Shown piece after piece: positions 16,201 through 18,290 of a stretch of DNA of 18,290 nucleotides; the first letter of the stretch is position 1, and every line of letters begins with the position of its first letter. The translations under genes and the position numbers were made by a program. Source of the DNA: Desulfobulbus sp. Its GTDB lineage: Bacteria; Desulfobacterota; Desulfobulbia; Desulfobulbales; Desulfobulbaceae. The DNA is taken from NCBI GenBank assembly GCA_030600525.1, contig JAUVLX010000026.1, positions 1 to 18,290 of the forward strand, written 5' to 3'. The notes under the pieces were generated by a model that saw nothing but the letters and a program-made list of their open reading frames with translations, did not search any database and had not been told where the DNA came from.

Positions 16201-16791
16201 CTGCTAGGTGTTTCCCAGTCTGGCCATATTGCTGCTGTGGGCTACGACCTGTACCTGGAACTCCTCCAGGCAACCGTTGCTGATCTTAAAAAGCAGGCAC
16301 AAGCGCGCGAAAACGGCCAATCCACCATTATTGATATTGACCCCGAAGTAAAACTCCAATTAACAGCATTCCTCCCAGACAACTACATCACAGATACCCC
16401 CCAGCGATACCAGGCGTATCGACGCATCTCTGCTATGGGCAACACCACATATGAAGAACTGCAGGACCTCTGTGAAGAACTTACGGATCGCTATGGTCCC
16501 TTACCAGAGGAAGCGCAAAACCTGATCAAAATCATAGAACTCAAACAGAGGCTGCGCCCACTCTATATAAACAAGCTGGAACAATCCCCAACAACGCTTG
16601 TCTTTCACTTCGTGGAAAACTGTCCCATTGACCCGCAACGGCTCATTGTTCTAATCCAAAACCACAAAGGAAAGTCAAAAAAAGATGCTCCGCGCCTGAC
16701 ACCTGATCATCGACTCTTGGTGCCTTTTGCCGGAGACAAGAGCCTTCATCAACAAATAAACACGGTGCTCAACACCCTTGAGGACAACTAA
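13255..16791 (+). CDS. mfd: Transcription-repair coupling factor Mfd
   Basis: A DNA translocase that removes RNA polymerase stalled at lesions and recruits UvrA for nucleotide excision repair. It has 1178 residues, slightly more than the E. coli protein of 1148. The N-terminal UvrB-homology module shows PSFEIPPYTPLSPDPATVG and RGGILDIFPP. The RNA polymerase interaction domain begins near residue 502 with DGDPVVHREHGVGVFKGL. The motor has Walker A GDVGYGKTE (653-661), DEEH at 754-757, and LRGRVGRS near 925 after the TTIIESGLDIPNA block. The C-terminal TRCF domain starts near 1029. All parts are present and nothing is truncated. The Shine-Dalgarno is weak (AGAG). It follows bamA by 35 bp and precedes the nucleotidase by 5 bp. 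Confidence 0.97.
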   Translation: MQSLLKRLCEGSSQPPDIAGLNSASTALFLSRTLEALGTSLCCIIPSDEQLETFAQDIALFTSAKVLVYPSFEIPPYTPLSPDPATVGTRLSTLYLLQELVEPCIILTSAEAILRKILPKNAFNDHCELLIQGEEFDRDALIQTLIRAGYQTCDLVQQQGDLAIRGGILDIFPPAHDPDNGSGPLRLDFFGDTLETIRVFDPVSQRSVSQLEEVVLLPASDMLFPQKQGKGLWQEALRKSADQYQWRPDTHIQIRDYFSQEYRFPGIEFMLPLLYGGSDKLHCFFDYLPKECALFLYDPFGVQQSLDIVRERIVANYNEAVAGDVAALPPDELFLSKELTEKHCLALLKARFVHLPDPDKPEPPLSVNAGDHSLLRQEIELQRKKRGLLAPLADRIIPWQEKGATTLLACKSERQARHFSELFENYQLRSRLISAPINLSTIQSTDEILLVDHPLSKGFDLADERHHILSATELFGDKRLKKGRRRHKAAQADSQPLPLDQLSDGDPVVHREHGVGVFKGLINMEISGIRGDFLLIDYRNNDKLYVPVDKLHWVSKYQGLTEQQPKLDSLGSQRWQATKKKVTDAVWKVAQELLEIYAQRAIRKGHQFSPPGELYRELEESFPFEETSGQAKAIDDTLADLTSEQPMDRLVCGDVGYGKTEVAARAAFKAIEDGFQVAILVPTTVLAEQHAATFRERFTSFPVEIKCLNRFRTTKQQKEISAGVAAGSVDLVVGTHRLLSKDIQFNRLGLLIIDEEHRFGVSHKEKIKRIKASVDVLTLTATPIPRTLQMSLLGIRDLSIISTPPRQRRAVKTFLARHDHLVIREAVTKEMQRGGQLFFVHNRVRTIQRVAETISDLVPQARIGIAHGQMSGKQLEDVMVQFINHKIDILVCTTIIESGLDIPNANTIIINRADHLGLADIYQLRGRVGRSSRQAYAYLFVPSLDSLTTNAKKRLRALMDNSELGSGFKLAMNDLQIRGGGNLLGVSQSGHIAAVGYDLYLELLQATVADLKKQAQARENGQSTIIDIDPEVKLQLTAFLPDNYITDTPQRYQAYRRISAMGNTTYEELQDLCEELTDRYGPLPEEAQNLIKIIELKQRLRPLYINKLEQSPTTLVFHFVENCPIDPQRLIVLIQNHKGKSKKDAPRLTPDHRLLVPFAGDKSLHQQINTVLNTLEDN

Positions 16792-16796
16792 CCATC

Positions 16797-17480
16797 ATGC
16801 AAAATTACTGTGATAAAACAATACACGAATTCTCATGGGACGCAATTGACACCATCCTGTTAGACATGGATGGCACCTTGTTGGACAAACATTTTGATGA
16901 CTACTTCTGGGAACAGTACCTACCGGAACACTATAGTCTCGTCCATGACATTTCAGTGGAAACAGCTAAAAAGGAATTGCTTGCCAGGTATTCTGAGGTT
17001 GAGGATACCTTAACCTGGGCTGACACCAGTTACTGGTCCCGTGAACTGGGCCTGGACATCCCAGAACTCAAACTGCGTATCAACCACCTCATCGGTGTGC
17101 ATCCTTATGTGATTGAATTTCTTGAATCCTGTATCAAGATGCGCAAGAAGCTCTATCTTGTGACCAACGCCCATTCAAGCACACTCTCCATAAAGCTTGA
17201 AAAAACAGCCCTCAGCCCTTGGTTTGACCAAATTATCTGTGCCGAAGAAATAGGCTACGCCAAAGAAGAGCCGCTCTTCTGGAACAAACTGGAAAGCGTT
17301 CTCAGCTATGATAAAAACAGGACTCTGCTCATTGATGACACCGAGAAGGTCCTCTCATCAGCAGAGCAATATGGCATGGGCCACCTACTTTTTGTTGCCA
17401 GACCCAGCAGTAGGCAGCGGGTGCAGTATTCATGCAGGTTCCCCTCCATTGCATATTTCAAGGAGCTTCTACCTCGTTAA
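16797..17480 (+). CDS. yrfG: YrfG-like HAD hydrolase, predicted GMP/IMP 5'-nucleotidase
   Basis: A cytosolic haloacid dehalogenase phosphatase of 227 residues. The E. coli homologue YrfG dephosphorylates purine mononucleotides such as GMP and IMP. Motif I is LLDMDGTLLD with the nucleophile D23 and general acid D25, motif II is LVTNAH with T123, motif III includes the Lys of YAKEE (156), and motif IV is LLIDDTEK (D180, D181). The family-typical FDDYFWEQYLPEHY and DTSYWSRELGLDI segments closely follow YrfG, so the call goes beyond HAD in general, although the substrate is inferred. It starts five bases after the mfd stop, with GAGG about 12 bases upstream inside mfd, so it is very likely translated from the mfd transcript. 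Two hairpins follow. Confidence 0.85.
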   Translation: MQNYCDKTIHEFSWDAIDTILLDMDGTLLDKHFDDYFWEQYLPEHYSLVHDISVETAKKELLARYSEVEDTLTWADTSYWSRELGLDIPELKLRINHLIGVHPYVIEFLESCIKMRKKLYLVTNAHSSTLSIKLEKTALSPWFDQIICAEEIGYAKEEPLFWNKLESVLSYDKNRTLLIDDTEKVLSSAEQYGMGHLLFVARPSSRQRVQYSCRFPSIAYFKELLPR

Positions 17481-17489
17481 AAAAATAAT

Positions 17490-17515
17490 TGTCTCCCCTT
17501 CAAGATATGGAGACA
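17490..17515 (+). terminator. First hairpin after the yrfG-like gene
   Basis: TGTCTCC (17490-17496) pairs with GGAGACA (17509-17515) over a 12-nt loop. No T-run follows, so alone it is a weak terminator. It may protect the 3' end or assist the stronger hairpin 12 bp downstream. Confidence 0.4.
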
Positions 17516-17526
17516 GTACCTAAAAA

Positions 17527-17563
17527 AAAACCCTGTCATCTGCAAAGCAGAAGACAGGGTTTT
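17527..17563. terminator. Strong bidirectional terminator
   Basis: The arms AAAACCCTGTC and GACAGGGTTTT (17527-17537, 17553-17563) enclose a second helix TCTGC/GCAGA with an AAA loop and one A-A mismatch. It is bounded by A-run and T-run and serves the bamA-mfd-yrfG side and the convergent coiled-coil gene. Confidence 0.88.
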
Positions 17564-17588
17564 ACTTTCCTATAAACAGTTTTCTAAC

Positions 17589-18290
17589 TTAAGCGCGTCT
17601 GGTCTGACGAATGTAATCCTTTGCAAGCGATGGGTGTTCTGAAATAATTTGTCCTTTTTCAGCACCCATTTCTTTTACCAAATGGTTCATCACCTGAGCA
17701 TAAGTCATATCTTTTTTCAATGTTTCCTCAACCAGTGACTGGATCTTTTCCTGGTCTGCAACATCCTCAAAATAACTAAACAGCCGGTGCGCATCCTGGT
17801 CGTCTGCATCTTCATTTTCTTCCTTGCTCTGGGCAAGACCAGCAATACTATCCCTGATTTCTGTTTGCAGCCTTTCCACCAAATCGACAATAGGCTTGAT
17901 GTCATCCTTACTGGCAACATCCTTTGCTTCGATACTGGTCACCCGACCGGGTAAATCTCCGAGCAATTTTTCTGAGGAAATATCCTGCAATTTGCCGTGA
18001 GCATCGTCAACTTTTGTCTCTAATCCAGTGAGGACTTTGCTGAGTTTTTGCAGGGCATCACCGGAAGCATTGACTTCTCCAGCCACCTGATCAAGTTTAT
18101 CAGTGGAGGCAAAAGCTGCCATTTTCGACTCAAGGGCATGAATTTTAGCGGTCAAATCGTTGAGCTTGCTTTCCAGCATATTGTGAATTTCATCGACCTT
18201 AGTGCTGTCAGCGATAACCGCCTGCTGCACTTGCGGGGATGCGGTTTCCCGCTGCTGCGCACAGGCCTTCATGTTACTAACAGTCGCCAG
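17589..18290 (-). CDS. Unrecognised coiled-coil protein, N-terminus outside the window
   Basis: I do not recognise this protein. The reading frame is open from the stop at 17589 to the window edge, 233 visible residues. ATG 18272 is in frame but has no Shine-Dalgarno, so the true start may lie beyond the edge. Residues after that ATG begin KACAQQ; this is not a proper lipobox. About 20-145 is rich in Leu, Lys, Asp and Glu in heptad-like spacing (for example SKLNDLTAKIHALESKMAAF), suggesting a long coiled coil. A short acidic linker (EENEDADDQD) follows, and then a globular-looking tail of about 70 residues ending DYIRQTRRA. No membrane helix is visible. It ends convergently with the yrfG-like gene across the shared terminator. 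Confidence 0.75.
   Translation of the reverse strand: MATVSNMKACAQQRETASPQVQQAVIADSTKVDEIHNMLESKLNDLTAKIHALESKMAAFASTDKLDQVAGEVNASGDALQKLSKVLTGLETKVDDAHGKLQDISSEKLLGDLPGRVTSIEAKDVASKDDIKPIVDLVERLQTEIRDSIAGLAQSKEENEDADDQDAHRLFSYFEDVADQEKIQSLVEETLKKDMTYAQVMNHLVKEMGAEKGQIISEHPSLAKDYIRQTRRA

Noticed and set aside
1..18290. Mobile element, CRISPR array, toxin-antitoxin or phage defence system
   Set aside because: No transposase, integrase, evenly spaced repeats or known defence genes are seen; nearly all genes are core functions.

Overview
The window reads as a chromosomal, largely housekeeping stretch of a Gram-negative bacterium. An outer membrane is implied by BamA, a lipoprotein and a type II secretion/type IV pilus ATPase. 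The BamA has five POTRA domains preceded by an extra N-terminal domain, a layout I associate with the former Deltaproteobacteria. Together with the divergent DnaA and the style of the GspE-like ATPase this points to Desulfobacterota, perhaps a Desulfobulbales relative. That placement is inference from protein style, not from any search. I see no tRNA, rRNA, CRISPR array, transposase, integrase or phage gene.

Layout from left to right. (1) 1-2798, minus strand: a cluster of a small lipoprotein with a BamE/SmpA-like pattern, pcm (protein repair methyltransferase), a YqaA/DedA-type membrane protein, and the N-terminal 360 codons of a GspE/PilB-type ATPase cut by the window edge. The first three genes overlap end to start, suggesting translational coupling. 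(2) 2890-4918: a strong terminator, then htpG (Hsp90) on the minus strand. (3) 5226-6626: a protoporphyrinogen/coproporphyrinogen oxidase gene on the plus strand, divergent from htpG across 307 bp, with its stop codon beside a two-way terminator shared with dnaA. (4) 6680-9320, minus strand: a divergent dnaA, a 601-bp gene-free AT-rich region with one perfect DnaA box, and comF. (5) 9583-17480, plus strand: a PlsC-type acyltransferase, then bamA, mfd and a YrfG-like nucleotidase in close succession, ending in a double-hairpin terminator. (6) 17589-18290, minus strand: an unrecognised coiled-coil protein open to the window edge.

The genes serve envelope biogenesis (bamA, lipoprotein, plsC, GspE-like ATPase), protein maintenance (htpG, pcm), replication and repair (dnaA, mfd), haem synthesis and nucleotide salvage. 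I did not find a clear new multigene system. The points most worth a second look are the altered Walker A motif of DnaA, the long region upstream of dnaA as a possible origin or autoregulatory site, the extra N-terminal domain of BamA, the BamE-like lipoprotein coupled to pcm, and the unknown coiled-coil protein at the right edge.
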